A stretch of DNA of 57,813 nt from Pelagibacteraceae bacterium (lineage in GTDB: Bacteria; Pseudomonadota; Alphaproteobacteria; Pelagibacterales; Pelagibacteraceae), in the NCBI GenBank assembly GCA_008638015.1, contig VTPD01000005.1:1-57813 (forward strand). The letters are read 5' to 3'. How positions within the stretch are numbered: the first letter of the stretch is position 1; each line of letters opens with the position of its first letter. Both the position numbers and the translations under genes were made by a program. Under the pieces are notes generated by a model, which was not told where the DNA came from, did not search any database, and saw nothing but the letters and a program-made list of their open reading frames with translations. This document shows, piece by piece, positions 21,570 to 31,621 of this stretch.

Positions 21570-21594
21570 ACCATATAAACCCATAATATCCCAT
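21570..21594. promoter_or_regulatory. Putative MraZ-box repeats (aCCAT-N5-CCCAT-N5-CCCAT; TGGGN on the other strand)
   Basis: CCCAT at 21580-21584 and 21590-21594, imperfect ACCAT at 21570-21574; exact 10-bp period, 26 bp upstream of mraZ. Confidence 0.7.
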
Positions 21595-21619
21595 ATAGGG
21601 AAAATAATGAAATTTAAAA

Positions 21620-22069
21620 ATGTTTATTTCTACGTTCGAAAACAAATTAGACAAAAAAGGAAGAGTTTCTGTGCCAGCAACTTTTAGATCTCACTTGACC
21701 AATCTTGGTTACAACGGTGTTGTTTGCTATCCATCTTTTACAAATCTTTCAATTGAATTTTGTGCGCAAAGCAGAATTGAAAAAATTATCGAAACAATTG
21801 ATAATTTAAATCCATTTGAAGAAAATAGAGATATTTTTTCAACTTCAATTTTAGCAAATAGTCATCAATTAAATTTTGATACCGAAGGAAGAGTAACGCT
21901 AACAGAAAAATTAATAGAGCACACAGGAGTGAAGGAAAAAGTTTTATTTGTAGGACAGGGAAAAACTTTTCAAATGTGGGAACCTTCACAATTTAAAAAA
22001 TTTAGTGATGAGGCTAGAAAAAAAGCTAAATCACAAAGATCAAATTTAAAATGGAATCAAAACAATTAA
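21620..22069 (+). CDS. mraZ: Transcriptional regulator MraZ
   Basis: [26 protein letters not shown] and [36 protein letters not shown]. Confidence 0.95.
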   Translation: MFISTFENKLDKKGRVSVPATFRSHLTNLGYNGVVCYPSFTNLSIEFCAQSRIEKIIETIDNLNPFEENRDIFSTSILANSHQLNFDTEGRVTLTEKLIEHTGVKEKVLFVGQGKTFQMWEPSQFKKFSDEARKKAKSQRSNLKWNQNN

Positions 22070-22088
22070 ACAAAGGGAGATAAGAAAC

Positions 22089-23579
22089 ATGGCAATCAAT
22101 ATAACAGCACCAGAGTTAAGAGAGCTTAAACCAAGAATCGTAGTTTTAGGAGTTGGTGGAGCAGGAGGCAATGCAATAAATAATATGCTGGAAGCAGAAA
22201 TAGAAGGTGTAGAATTTTTTGCTGCTAATACTGATGCACAAGCTTTAAAAATGAATTTTGCTGAATGTAAAATTCAACTTGGAGCAAATTTGACTCGTGG
22301 TCTTGGAGCTGGAGCTAAAGCTGATATTGGTCAGGCAGCCGCTGACGAGTCTATGAATGAAATTATAAATTTACTTCAAGGTGCTAATATGGTTTTTGTT
22401 ACTGCTGGAATGGGTGGAGGAACAGGAACGGGAGCAGCACCTGTGATTGCTAAAGCTGCTAAAGATTTAAATATTCTTACAGTCGGTGTGGTAACAAAAC
22501 CATTTATGTTTGAGGGACCAGGTAGAATTAGAGTAGCAGAAAAAGGATTAGAAGAGTTGAGAAAGTATTGCGATACTATGATTGTAATTCCAAATCAAAA
22601 TCTTTTTAAAGTTGCAAATGAAAAAACTACTTTTCCAGATGCATTTAAGATGGCAGATAATGTTTTGATGCAAGGTGTTAAAGGAATTACAGATTTAATT
22701 GTTAAGCCAGGTCTGATTAATTTAGATTTTGCTGACATAGAAACCGTTATGAGTGGAATGGGAAAAGCCATGATGGGAATGGGAGAGGCTGAAGGCGAGA
22801 AGAGAGCTATTGAAGCTGCTGAAGCTGCTATTTCCAATCCTTTAATTGATGAGTATTCCTTAAAAGGTGCAAAAGGTTTGCTTATTAATATTACAGGTGG
22901 AAACGATATAACTTTATTTGAGGTAGATGAGGCTGCAAATAAAATTAGAGCAGAGGTTGATCCGTCTGCTGAAATTTTAGTTGGAACTACTTTTGATGAA
23001 AATCTTGCTGGTAAGTTAAGAGTTTCTATTGTTGCCACAGGGTTAAATGGAGAAGTTGGCATGAACAAACCTGTGGTTAGCATGATTAGACATATACAAA
23101 ATAGAAACAATGGCTATTCACGACCATCCACTTTCAGTGGAAGTAATTATTCATCATTGCAGACCTCGGCTCACACTGCAACACACGGAGCTACTGCTTT
23201 AAATATGAATACTTTTGCTGATCAGGAAGAGGTAGCTCAGCAAGAAGCAAGTGTGCAAGTAAGTTACAATGTGAATCAAGCTGAAACTGAAACTGAAACT
23301 AAAACTGAAAAAAATATTGATACTTCAGAAAATAAATTAGAAGAAGGATCTTTATTTTCTCAGAACGATCCTATTGAATTTCAGGAAGAAAGTTTTGAAA
23401 AAATAGAAAATGAAACTCAGTTATTTACAAATGATGATGAGGTTAATAGTACAATAGAAACTAGAGAAACTCATTCATTTGATAATGATGATCTTAAAGA
23501 AGAAATTTTTTCAGATTCAGAATCAGAAAGCAAAGACGATCTTGAAATCCCTGCTTTTTTAAGAAGACAAACTAATTAA
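22089..23579 (+). CDS. ftsZ: Cell division protein FtsZ
   Basis: [28 protein letters not shown], long linker, C-terminal peptide [13 protein letters not shown]. Confidence 0.99.
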   Translation: MAINITAPELRELKPRIVVLGVGGAGGNAINNMLEAEIEGVEFFAANTDAQALKMNFAECKIQLGANLTRGLGAGAKADIGQAAADESMNEIINLLQGANMVFVTAGMGGGTGTGAAPVIAKAAKDLNILTVGVVTKPFMFEGPGRIRVAEKGLEELRKYCDTMIVIPNQNLFKVANEKTTFPDAFKMADNVLMQGVKGITDLIVKPGLINLDFADIETVMSGMGKAMMGMGEAEGEKRAIEAAEAAISNPLIDEYSLKGAKGLLINITGGNDITLFEVDEAANKIRAEVDPSAEILVGTTFDENLAGKLRVSIVATGLNGEVGMNKPVVSMIRHIQNRNNGYSRPSTFSGSNYSSLQTSAHTATHGATALNMNTFADQEEVAQQEASVQVSYNVNQAETETETKTEKNIDTSENKLEEGSLFSQNDPIEFQEESFEKIENETQLFTNDDEVNSTIETRETHSFDNDDLKEEIFSDSESESKDDLEIPAFLRRQTN

Positions 23580-23596
23580 TATATCATTTGAATTAA

Positions 23597-24607
23597 ATGT
23601 TACCGGATAGTAGTCCCCACTATCCGGTAATGTTAAATGAAGTAATTGATCATGTATCTCCAAATCCAAAGAATCTAATTTTAGATGCAACTTTTGGGTG
23701 CGGTGGATATAGTAAAAGAATATTAGAATTATTTTCCAAAACCAAAATTATTGCTTTTGATAGAGATGAACAAGTTCATCAATATGCAAATTTGATAAAA
23801 AAAAAATTTAAAAATAGATTTGAGTTTGTTAACGAAAAATTTAGCGAAATAGAAAAAATAATTATTAATAAATCTTATAAAGTAGATCATTTTATATTTG
23901 ATTTTGGCATTTCCTCATTTCAGTTAGATAATTATAAAAGAGGATTTTCGTTTAAGTCTAATGCTAAATTAGATATGAGAATGGGAAAGAATAAAATAAG
24001 TGCCTATGAATTAGTAAATGAAGCTAGCTTTGAAGACTTAAATAATATTATTAAGTTTTTTGGTGAGGATAAAGATTCAAAAAAAATTGCTAGAGAAATT
24101 GAAAAAAGTAGAAAAATAAAATCTATAACAACTACTGATGAATTGAGAAGTGTAATACTCAAAGCCAAAGGAAACCGTTACTTTAAAAAAGATCCATGCA
24201 CTCAAACGTTTCAATCTATTCGAATGGTAGTCAATCAGGAGCTTACAGAAATATTTAAGACATTAAGCAGATTAGTTTCAATCGCTAAAAACGAAACTTG
24301 CTTTACAGCTGTAACTTTTCACTCTCTTGAAGATAAAATTGTAAAAAAAATATTTAATTATAGTAAAGAAACAAATCAAAATCCCTCAAGATATCATCCA
24401 CAATTAAATAATAAAAAGGAATCAGCTTTTATAAAAACTTCAGGAAAATCTATGAAGCCAACTGAAAGTGAAATAAAATTAAATCCAAGATCAAGATCTG
24501 CCAAATTAAGATTTTCTATAAAATATGGAGATGATCAATTAGAAATAAACAGAAGATCTTTAAAAATGGAAAAATTATTTGATTTAGAAAAAAAATACAA
24601 TGTTTAG
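23597..24607 (+). CDS. rsmH: 16S rRNA (cytosine1402-N4)-methyltransferase
   Basis: HYPVMLNEVIDHVSPNPKNLILDATFGCGGYSKRIL, FDFGISSFQLD, TFHSLEDKIVK. Confidence 0.97.
   Translation: MLPDSSPHYPVMLNEVIDHVSPNPKNLILDATFGCGGYSKRILELFSKTKIIAFDRDEQVHQYANLIKKKFKNRFEFVNEKFSEIEKIIINKSYKVDHFIFDFGISSFQLDNYKRGFSFKSNAKLDMRMGKNKISAYELVNEASFEDLNNIIKFFGEDKDSKKIAREIEKSRKIKSITTTDELRSVILKAKGNRYFKKDPCTQTFQSIRMVVNQELTEIFKTLSRLVSIAKNETCFTAVTFHSLEDKIVKKIFNYSKETNQNPSRYHPQLNNKKESAFIKTSGKSMKPTESEIKLNPRSRSAKLRFSIKYGDDQLEINRRSLKMEKLFDLEKKYNV
23600..23630 (+). promoter_or_regulatory. Perfect RNA hairpin overlapping rsmH codons 2-12
   Basis: TTACCGGATAGT-agtcccc-ACTATCCGGTAA: 12-bp stem, 7-nt loop, no U-tract downstream. 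Confidence 0.75.
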
Positions 24608-24866
24608 CAAAACCATCTTCTCACTATTATTTTTGTTGGCTGGACTAATTTCTATTCATTTCTTAAAAAATGAAACAAGAGATATGGAGGAAAAAATAAA
24701 CCTCACTTCTAAAGAAATCTTATTGTTAAATCAGAGTATAGAAACACAAACTATTGAATTTAGTTATTTAGCAAGTCCCGAAAGAATAACCATGTTAGCA
24801 AAAAAATATTTAGCAAAAGATTATATTCATATTTATCCTGAAATTTTTACAAATGAAAAAAAATAA
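24600..24866 (+). CDS. ftsL: Cell division protein FtsL-like
   Basis: 88 aa; one N-terminal TM then coiled coil; between rsmH and ftsI; SPERITMLAKKYL. Confidence 0.8.
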   Translation: MFSKTIFSLLFLLAGLISIHFLKNETRDMEEKINLTSKEILLLNQSIETQTIEFSYLASPERITMLAKKYLAKDYIHIYPEIFTNEKK

Positions 24867-26538
24867 TCAATTAAATTTATATTTTGAAGATAGAACCGAG
24901 AGTAAAAAAAATTCAAATAATGGTAGAATAAATTTAGTCCTATCTTGTATTTTACTTTTTTCTTTCATTATTTTTTTACGCTTACTTATTTTAGGATTTA
25001 ACAAAGTAGATTTTGTAGAAAATCAAACAAGGGAAGATCTCTTTTTTGAAAGAAGAGAAGTAGTAGACACAAACGGTATTATTTTAGCTAAAAATATTAT
25101 TGTTCACGATTTAATTTTAAGAAAAAATAAAATTGGAAATATCAATGATCTTTTACTAAAAGTTAAAATTAATTTTCCATCAATTAATTTTTCTCAAATT
25201 AAAAAAGATTTAGAAAGTAAAAAAATTATTATTTTAAAAAGAAATTTATCCCAATCCGAGTATAATAAGGCAATTTTGCTTGGCGAACCTGCATTGGAAT
25301 TAACTAAAAGAGAATCTAGGATTTACCCTCAAAAAAACATAATGGCTCATATTTTGGGTCAGGTAGATATAGACAATAATGGCATATCTGGTTTAGAATT
25401 TTTTTTAGATCAAGAAATCAAGGATAAATCAAAATTAAATATACCGGTCACTTTATCTATTGATTCCCGAATACAATTTTTAATACGTCAGAACTTACAA
25501 AAAGGAATAGAAGATTTTGCCGCTCAAGGTGCGGCGGCCATACTAATGGATGCAAACACAGGAAAAATTATATCCATGGTTTCACTGCCTGATTTTGATA
25601 ATAATAGTAGAGAAAATAATTCATCATTGTTGTTAAATAAAAATACTAAAAGTTTATTTGAGCTTGGGTCTGTTTTTAAAACTTTTGCAATTGCTAGTGC
25701 AATAGAAAACAAAGTGATTAAAAAAGAAACTTTATTTACAAATCTTCGTCAAAGAGTCTATTGTGGCAAATATCCAATAGATGAATACAGATGGGATAAA
25801 AGTAAATTAAATTTAACCACTGAAGAAATACTAGTTAAGTCATCAAATATTGGCACAATAGAAATTATAAAAAAAAATGGTTTAGAAAATCATCAAAATT
25901 TTTTAGAAAAGCTTGAATTATTTGAGTACCCAACTTTAGAAGTTGCCGAAGTATCAAAATCAGTAAAAAATAGATGGGGCATGTGCAATACTCTGACATC
26001 CGGATATGGACATGGAGTAAATACTACTTTAATTCAATTCTCTCGAGCTTTTGCTGCGATCGTAAATGGTGGCTTCTTGATTGATACATCCATAATAAAA
26101 GATAAGGAAATTGTTCAAAAAAAAATACTTAATAATCAAACAAGTAAAGTTATGAATGAAATTTTACGAGCAAACGTGGATAAAAAAAATAAAACAGCAG
26201 GAAGTGGAAGAAATGCAGATGTGGAAGCTTACCAAGTTATTGGCAAAACTGGAACTGCAGAAAAGCCATCAAAAATAGAAAAAGGCTATTCCAAGGAAAT
26301 TGTAAATGTATTTGCATCTGCATTTCCAGAGAAAAATCCCAGATACGTATTGTCAGTTTTAATAGACGAACCTAAAGGTGCGCCACATATTTGGAAACAC
26401 AACAGAAGGGAATCGGGTTGGAATGCAGTTTATATAGCGGGCAAAATTATTCAAAATATAGGACCTACTTTAGCCACAAATGACAGAGAATTAGTTAGAT
26501 CTTATCAAAATAATATTAATGTTAAAAAAATTAATTAA
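24853..26538 (+). CDS. ftsI: Peptidoglycan D,D-transpeptidase FtsI (PBP3)
   Basis: Transpeptidase motifs SVFK, SSN, KTGTAEK; N-terminal TM. Confidence 0.95.
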   Translation: MKKNNQLNLYFEDRTESKKNSNNGRINLVLSCILLFSFIIFLRLLILGFNKVDFVENQTREDLFFERREVVDTNGIILAKNIIVHDLILRKNKIGNINDLLLKVKINFPSINFSQIKKDLESKKIIILKRNLSQSEYNKAILLGEPALELTKRESRIYPQKNIMAHILGQVDIDNNGISGLEFFLDQEIKDKSKLNIPVTLSIDSRIQFLIRQNLQKGIEDFAAQGAAAILMDANTGKIISMVSLPDFDNNSRENNSSLLLNKNTKSLFELGSVFKTFAIASAIENKVIKKETLFTNLRQRVYCGKYPIDEYRWDKSKLNLTTEEILVKSSNIGTIEIIKKNGLENHQNFLEKLELFEYPTLEVAEVSKSVKNRWGMCNTLTSGYGHGVNTTLIQFSRAFAAIVNGGFLIDTSIIKDKEIVQKKILNNQTSKVMNEILRANVDKKNKTAGSGRNADVEAYQVIGKTGTAEKPSKIEKGYSKEIVNVFASAFPEKNPRYVLSVLIDEPKGAPHIWKHNRRESGWNAVYIAGKIIQNIGPTLATNDRELVRSYQNNINVKKIN

Positions 26539-27913
26539 TAAGTATGAATTATCTAGTGATACTAGAAGCTTAAAAGAAAATGAAATTTTTTTTGATTTGG
26601 GTAGTACGCCAAATTGTTTTGGACCATATTTTCTTCAAGCGTTAAAGAAAAAACCAATTTGTGTCGTTACTAAAAATAAAGAATATAATAATATTTATTC
26701 AACAAAAATTTATACTGTTAATAATTTATTACAATTTTTTAGATTAAGCGTTATTCAAAAATATAAAAAAAAACCAAATTATCTATGTGCAGTTACAGGA
26801 ACTAATGGCAAAACATCAGTTGCTCATTATTTTTTACAATTAAATAAATTATTAAATATTTCCTGCGCATCGGTTGGAACAATAGGTATTTATCAAAATA
26901 GAAAAAAAATAAAAAGCCCACTTACAACACCAGACTTTTTAACAAATCATAAAATATTTAATCAATTTTACAAAAATAAAATTAGCAACGCTATTATAGA
27001 AGCTTCAAGTCATGGATTGCACCAAAACAGACTATTTGGTTTTCATTTTGATTGTGGAATTTTCACTAATATAACTCATGATCATTTAGACTATCATAAA
27101 ACAAAAAAAAATTATTTTAATGCTAAAATGATATTGTTTAAAAAGCACTTAAAAAAAAATAGCTTAGTAATTATTGACACAGATATACCTGAATTTAAAA
27201 TTATTTCAAAAATTTTAAAACAAAAAAATGTTACTATTGCTTCATGGGGGTTAAAAGGAAATACTGCAAAAATAATTTCTATAAAAAAAAATAACCTAAG
27301 TACTGAAATTAAATTAAATTTTTTAAATAAAATTTATTTTTTAAAAACTAATATTATAGGAAAATTTCAATTAAATAATTTTTTATCAGCTTTAATTGCT
27401 TGTGCTAAATTAGGTATTAATTTTGATAAATTAATAAAAATATCGAAAAGAATTAACAATCCACAAGGACGAATGCAATTAATTCAAAAAAATAAAAAAA
27501 TAATTCTAATAGATTATGCACATACACCAGATGCTTTAAAAAATGTTTTATTAGAAACAAAAAATTTTTTTAATAAAAAAGTAAATATAGTTTTTGGATG
27601 TGGAGGAGATCGTGATATTCAAAAAAGATATTTAATGGGAAGGATTGCAGGTAAATTGGCTCACAAAACATACATTACAGATGATAACCCAAGGTTTGAA
27701 AATCCAAACAAAATACGAATGCAAATTAAAAAAGGCTGCAATAATGCAATAATTATTCCATCAAGAGCAGCTGCCATTAAACAAGCTATTCAAGAATTAA
27801 AAAATGAGGTTTTAATTGTTGCGGGAAAGGGTCATGAAAATTATCAGATAATTAACAATCAAAAAAAATATTTTTCAGACTACCATTATTGCAGAGAAGT
27901 TTTAAATCTATGA
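26519..27913 (+). CDS. murE: UDP-MurNAc-tripeptide synthetase
   Basis: VTGTNGKTSVAHY, EASSHGLHQNRL, DYAHTPDALKNVL. Confidence 0.95.
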   Translation: MLKKLINKYELSSDTRSLKENEIFFDLGSTPNCFGPYFLQALKKKPICVVTKNKEYNNIYSTKIYTVNNLLQFFRLSVIQKYKKKPNYLCAVTGTNGKTSVAHYFLQLNKLLNISCASVGTIGIYQNRKKIKSPLTTPDFLTNHKIFNQFYKNKISNAIIEASSHGLHQNRLFGFHFDCGIFTNITHDHLDYHKTKKNYFNAKMILFKKHLKKNSLVIIDTDIPEFKIISKILKQKNVTIASWGLKGNTAKIISIKKNNLSTEIKLNFLNKIYFLKTNIIGKFQLNNFLSALIACAKLGINFDKLIKISKRINNPQGRMQLIQKNKKIILIDYAHTPDALKNVLLETKNFFNKKVNIVFGCGGDRDIQKRYLMGRIAGKLAHKTYITDDNPRFENPNKIRMQIKKGCNNAIIIPSRAAAIKQAIQELKNEVLIVAGKGHENYQIINNQKKYFSDYHYCREVLNL

Positions 27914-29256
27914 CATTATTATTAAATAATATCTCTAAAGTTTTTAATAATAGTCTTTGCACACTAAACAGCAAAGAAGTAAATAAAAAAACTGTTTTTT
28001 TTGCAGTAAAAGGAAAAAATACAGACGGACATTTATTTGTACCTGAGGCTATCAAAAAAAATTGTAAATTTGTTGTAGTAAAAAGGGGTTATAAAAACTT
28101 AGGAAAAAAAAAAGAAAAAAAATTTATTAGGTGCAAAAGTCCACTGAAATATTTAGAAAATGTAGCAACATATAAAAGAAATCAATCTAAGGGAATATTT
28201 TTTGGTATCACAGGAAGTTTTGGAAAGACTACGTTAAAATTTATGCTTTCTTTTTTATTAAGCAAAGTTAAAAAAACTTATTCATCACCCAAATCGTTTA
28301 ATAATCATTTTGGATTGCCGTTATCACTTTCTAATCTACCTGCAAATAGTATTTATAATATTTTTGAATTAGGAATGAATAACAAAGGAGAGATTCATAA
28401 CTTATCTAAAATACTTCAACCAGATATTGGTGTTATAACTAATATTGGACCAGCTCATTTAGAAAAATTAAAAAATCTTAAAAATATTGCCTTATGCAAG
28501 TCTGAAATTATTAATAATATTAAAAAGAATGGAACTATTTTTTTAAATATTGACGATAAATATTTTCATTTATTAAAAAAAAAATCTAAAAAAAATAAAT
28601 TAAAAATTCTTACTTTTGGGAAATCTAATAAAGCGAATTTTCAACTAATAAAAAAAATAATATTAAAAAATAAAAAATATATTTTAGTTAAAATTATAAA
28701 TAAAAATTATAAATTTAAAGTTAAAAATTTTAATGATAGTTTTATTATGAATTTTTTAATTGTAATTTCTATATTTTCTTATTTAAAAATTAATAAAAAA
28801 ATACTTATCAAATATATTAATAAATTTCCCACTCCCTCAGGCAGAGGTAGTTTTGTAAAAAAAATAATTAATAATCAAGAAGTTAAAATTCTAGACGAAA
28901 GTTATAATGCCAATCCTATTTCAATGAAAAATGCGGTCATGAATTTTTCTTTATTAAAAATAAATAAAAAAAAAGTCGCCATACTTGGCGATATGCTAGA
29001 ATTAGGAAAAATGACAAAAAAATTTCATAAAAATCTTGCCAGAGAATTAAATGGTTCCAATATAGATACTATTCATTGTGTTGGTAAAAAAATTAAAGAT
29101 ACTTTTTCACATCTAAATCTTCGAAAGAAAGGCCAGTATTTTAAAGATATTAATCAATTAAAAAAAAATAAAAAAAATATTTTTAAAAATAACTCTATTT
29201 ATTTGTTAAAAAGCTCTAATAGTGTTGGTTTAAATCAATTTTTGAAAGAATGTTAA
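27910..29256 (+). CDS. murF: UDP-MurNAc-tripeptide--D-Ala-D-Ala ligase
   Basis: GITGSFGKTTLKFML, ELGMNNKGEI, DESYNANPISMKNA; start moved to ATG overlapping murE stop (ATGA). Confidence 0.93.
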   Translation: MTLLLNNISKVFNNSLCTLNSKEVNKKTVFFAVKGKNTDGHLFVPEAIKKNCKFVVVKRGYKNLGKKKEKKFIRCKSPLKYLENVATYKRNQSKGIFFGITGSFGKTTLKFMLSFLLSKVKKTYSSPKSFNNHFGLPLSLSNLPANSIYNIFELGMNNKGEIHNLSKILQPDIGVITNIGPAHLEKLKNLKNIALCKSEIINNIKKNGTIFLNIDDKYFHLLKKKSKKNKLKILTFGKSNKANFQLIKKIILKNKKYILVKIINKNYKFKVKNFNDSFIMNFLIVISIFSYLKINKKILIKYINKFPTPSGRGSFVKKIINNQEVKILDESYNANPISMKNAVMNFSLLKINKKKVAILGDMLELGKMTKKFHKNLARELNGSNIDTIHCVGKKIKDTFSHLNLRKKGQYFKDINQLKKNKKNIFKNNSIYLLKSSNSVGLNQFLKEC

Positions 29257-30338
29257 ATTATCTATTTTCTTATTTATCCTCTGAGTACAGTTTTTTAAAT
29301 GTTTTTAGATATATTACTTTTAGAACTGGAGTTTCAATTTTCACATCTTTAACTATTGTTCTTCTTTTAGGAGGTCCATTTATTAACTATCTAAAATCCT
29401 CCAAACATTTTGATCAACCTATTAGAAATGATGGTCCTATTTCGCATATTATTAATAAAATAGGTACACCAACATTTGGCGGAGTATTAATAATTTTCGC
29501 AACTTTATTTACTTCTTTACTTTGGGCTGATTTAAAAAATTTATATGTTCTTATATCTCTGTTTGCAATATCAGCTTTTGCTTTAATTGGATTTTTTGAC
29601 GATTATTTAAAAATTAAAAACAAAAACTCAAATGGGATTCCTGCAAAGTTTAAATTTTTAATTCAAATTTTGATATCTATAATGATTGTTTACTTAATAA
29701 ATATTTCAACTTCTTTTGATATAAGAAATATTTTACACTTACCTTTTTATAAAAATTTAGTTTTTGATCTTGGAATATTTTATATTTTTTTTGGTGTTAT
29801 AGTAATAGTCGGCACTTCTAATGCAGTTAATTTAACGGATGGATTAGATGGTCTGGCTACAATGCCTGTATTGTTAGTTGCTTTAACATTTATTCTTATC
29901 ACTTATATGGTTGGAAATATAAACTTTTCTGAATATTTAAAACTTACGTACATCAGAAACTCAGGTGAAATTTGTATTGTGCTAGGTTCTATAGTTGGAT
30001 CTTGTCTTGGTTTTTTATGGTTTAATGCTCCGCCAGCTAAAATTTTTATGGGTGACACTGGATCTTTAGCCTTGGGTGGTTTTTTAGGAACTGTCAGTTT
30101 GATTACAAAACATGAGATAGCACTATTTATTGCGGGTGGACTTTTTGTTTTGGAGGCTTCATCAGTTATCATTCAAGTTATTTCATTCAAACTATTTGGT
30201 AAACGAGTATTTCAAATGGCACCACTACATCATCATTTTGAAAAAAAAGGTTGGCAAGAAGCTACTATTGTAATTAGATTTTGGATTATTTCTGTAATTT
30301 TAGTTTTAATAGCTTTATCTACTTTAAAATTGAGATAA
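29250..30338 (+). CDS. mraY: Phospho-N-acetylmuramoyl-pentapeptide-transferase
   Basis: GTPTFGGVLII, GFFDDYLKI, NLTDGLDGLA, FMGDTGSLALGGFLG, MAPLHHHFEKKGW. Confidence 0.98.
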   Translation: MLNYLFSYLSSEYSFLNVFRYITFRTGVSIFTSLTIVLLLGGPFINYLKSSKHFDQPIRNDGPISHIINKIGTPTFGGVLIIFATLFTSLLWADLKNLYVLISLFAISAFALIGFFDDYLKIKNKNSNGIPAKFKFLIQILISIMIVYLINISTSFDIRNILHLPFYKNLVFDLGIFYIFFGVIVIVGTSNAVNLTDGLDGLATMPVLLVALTFILITYMVGNINFSEYLKLTYIRNSGEICIVLGSIVGSCLGFLWFNAPPAKIFMGDTGSLALGGFLGTVSLITKHEIALFIAGGLFVLEASSVIIQVISFKLFGKRVFQMAPLHHHFEKKGWQEATIVIRFWIISVILVLIALSTLKLR

Positions 30339-31621
30339 TGGTCTCTTTACAAAAATTAAGAAATAAAAAAGTTTTAGTTTTTGGGTTAGGAATTTCAGGA
30401 ATTGCCACATTAAAATCATTAATAAAAAATAAATCTATTGTTTCAGTGTGGGATGATAATCAAAAAAAAATTCAGAATAAAAAAATTCAGTACGACCCTA
30501 ATTTTCATCGTAAACAATATGATTATATTGTAATAAGTCCTGGTATAGATTTACTAAAACATAAACATAAATCTTATTTTATTAAAAATAAAAAAAAAAT
30601 CATAACAGACATAGATATCTTCGTTTCAAGTTTGGATTTAAAACGCAATAAAATCATTGCAATTACAGGCACAAATGGAAAATCAACTTTTGCAAAATTA
30701 CTTTATAATATTATTAAATTAAAATGTAAAAATACATATTTGCTGGGAAATTATGGAAAGCCAGTGTTATCTCACCGAATTAATACTAATCAAAATATAT
30801 ATGTATTAGAATTATCTTCTTACCAAATTGAGCAATCTAAATATTTAAAAACTCATTATGCTGCCATTTTAAACATAACTCCAGATCATTTAGAAAGACA
30901 TAAAACTTTTTCAAAATATTTTTCTATTAAATGCAAAGTTTTTAACAGTTTAGTCCCCAATGGAAAAGGTTTTGTTTTTGTTTCAAAAAAATATGAGAAA
31001 TTATTAAATATTAATTTAACAAAATTTAAATTAAAAAATAAAATAAAAAAAATTAATAAATATTTAAATTTCACAATAAAGAATAATTACCTAAATAATG
31101 AAAATTTTAATTCCAGTTTAAATATATGTATTGAAATACTAAAAAAACTAAAAATTTCAAAACGTATAATTGAAAAAGGGTTATCTCATTTTAAATCTTT
31201 ACCACATAGACAACAAATTGTTAGGAAAATAAAAAATATTCAGTTTGTTAATGACTCTAAGGCAACCAATTTTGATTCTGCTGAATTTTCAATAAAATGT
31301 TTCAAAAATATTTTTTGGATTGTAGGGGGTCTTATGAAGCAAGGAGATCATTTTTATTTAAATAAAATAAAACATAAAATTATCAAAGCTTATATTATTG
31401 GGAAGAGCTGTGATTTATTTGAAAAAAAAATAAAAAAAAATGTAAATTGTGTTATTGTGAAAACTTTAAATAAAGCATTTAAATTAGCTTATAAAGATGC
31501 TTTGCAAAAAAACATAAAAGAATCTGTAATTTTATTAAGTCCCGCTGCTGCTTCATTTGATCAGTTTAAAAATTTTCAACATCGTGGTGAAGTTTTTACC
31601 AAATTAGCTAAAGAGGTATAA
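30338..31621 (+). CDS. murD: UDP-N-acetylmuramoylalanine--D-glutamate ligase
   Basis: VFGLGISGIATL, ITGTNGKSTFAKL, NDSKATNFDSA; start moved to ATG overlapping mraY stop (TAATG). Confidence 0.95.
   Translation: MVSLQKLRNKKVLVFGLGISGIATLKSLIKNKSIVSVWDDNQKKIQNKKIQYDPNFHRKQYDYIVISPGIDLLKHKHKSYFIKNKKKIITDIDIFVSSLDLKRNKIIAITGTNGKSTFAKLLYNIIKLKCKNTYLLGNYGKPVLSHRINTNQNIYVLELSSYQIEQSKYLKTHYAAILNITPDHLERHKTFSKYFSIKCKVFNSLVPNGKGFVFVSKKYEKLLNINLTKFKLKNKIKKINKYLNFTIKNNYLNNENFNSSLNICIEILKKLKISKRIIEKGLSHFKSLPHRQQIVRKIKNIQFVNDSKATNFDSAEFSIKCFKNIFWIVGGLMKQGDHFYLNKIKHKIIKAYIIGKSCDLFEKKIKKNVNCVIVKTLNKAFKLAYKDALQKNIKESVILLSPAAASFDQFKNFQHRGEVFTKLAKEV

Noticed and set aside
22595-23110. 171-aa minus-strand ORF opposite ftsZ
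   Set aside because: Fully antisense to highly conserved FtsZ coding sequence; low-complexity Ser/Pro/Ile translation typical of a shadow frame.
23281-23310. Short tandem repeat considered as a CRISPR-like array
   Set aside because: No spacers; in-frame coding microsatellite within ftsZ.
27852-28055. 67-aa minus-strand ORF at the murE/murF junction
   Set aside because: Antisense to murE end and murF start, which are clearly coding.
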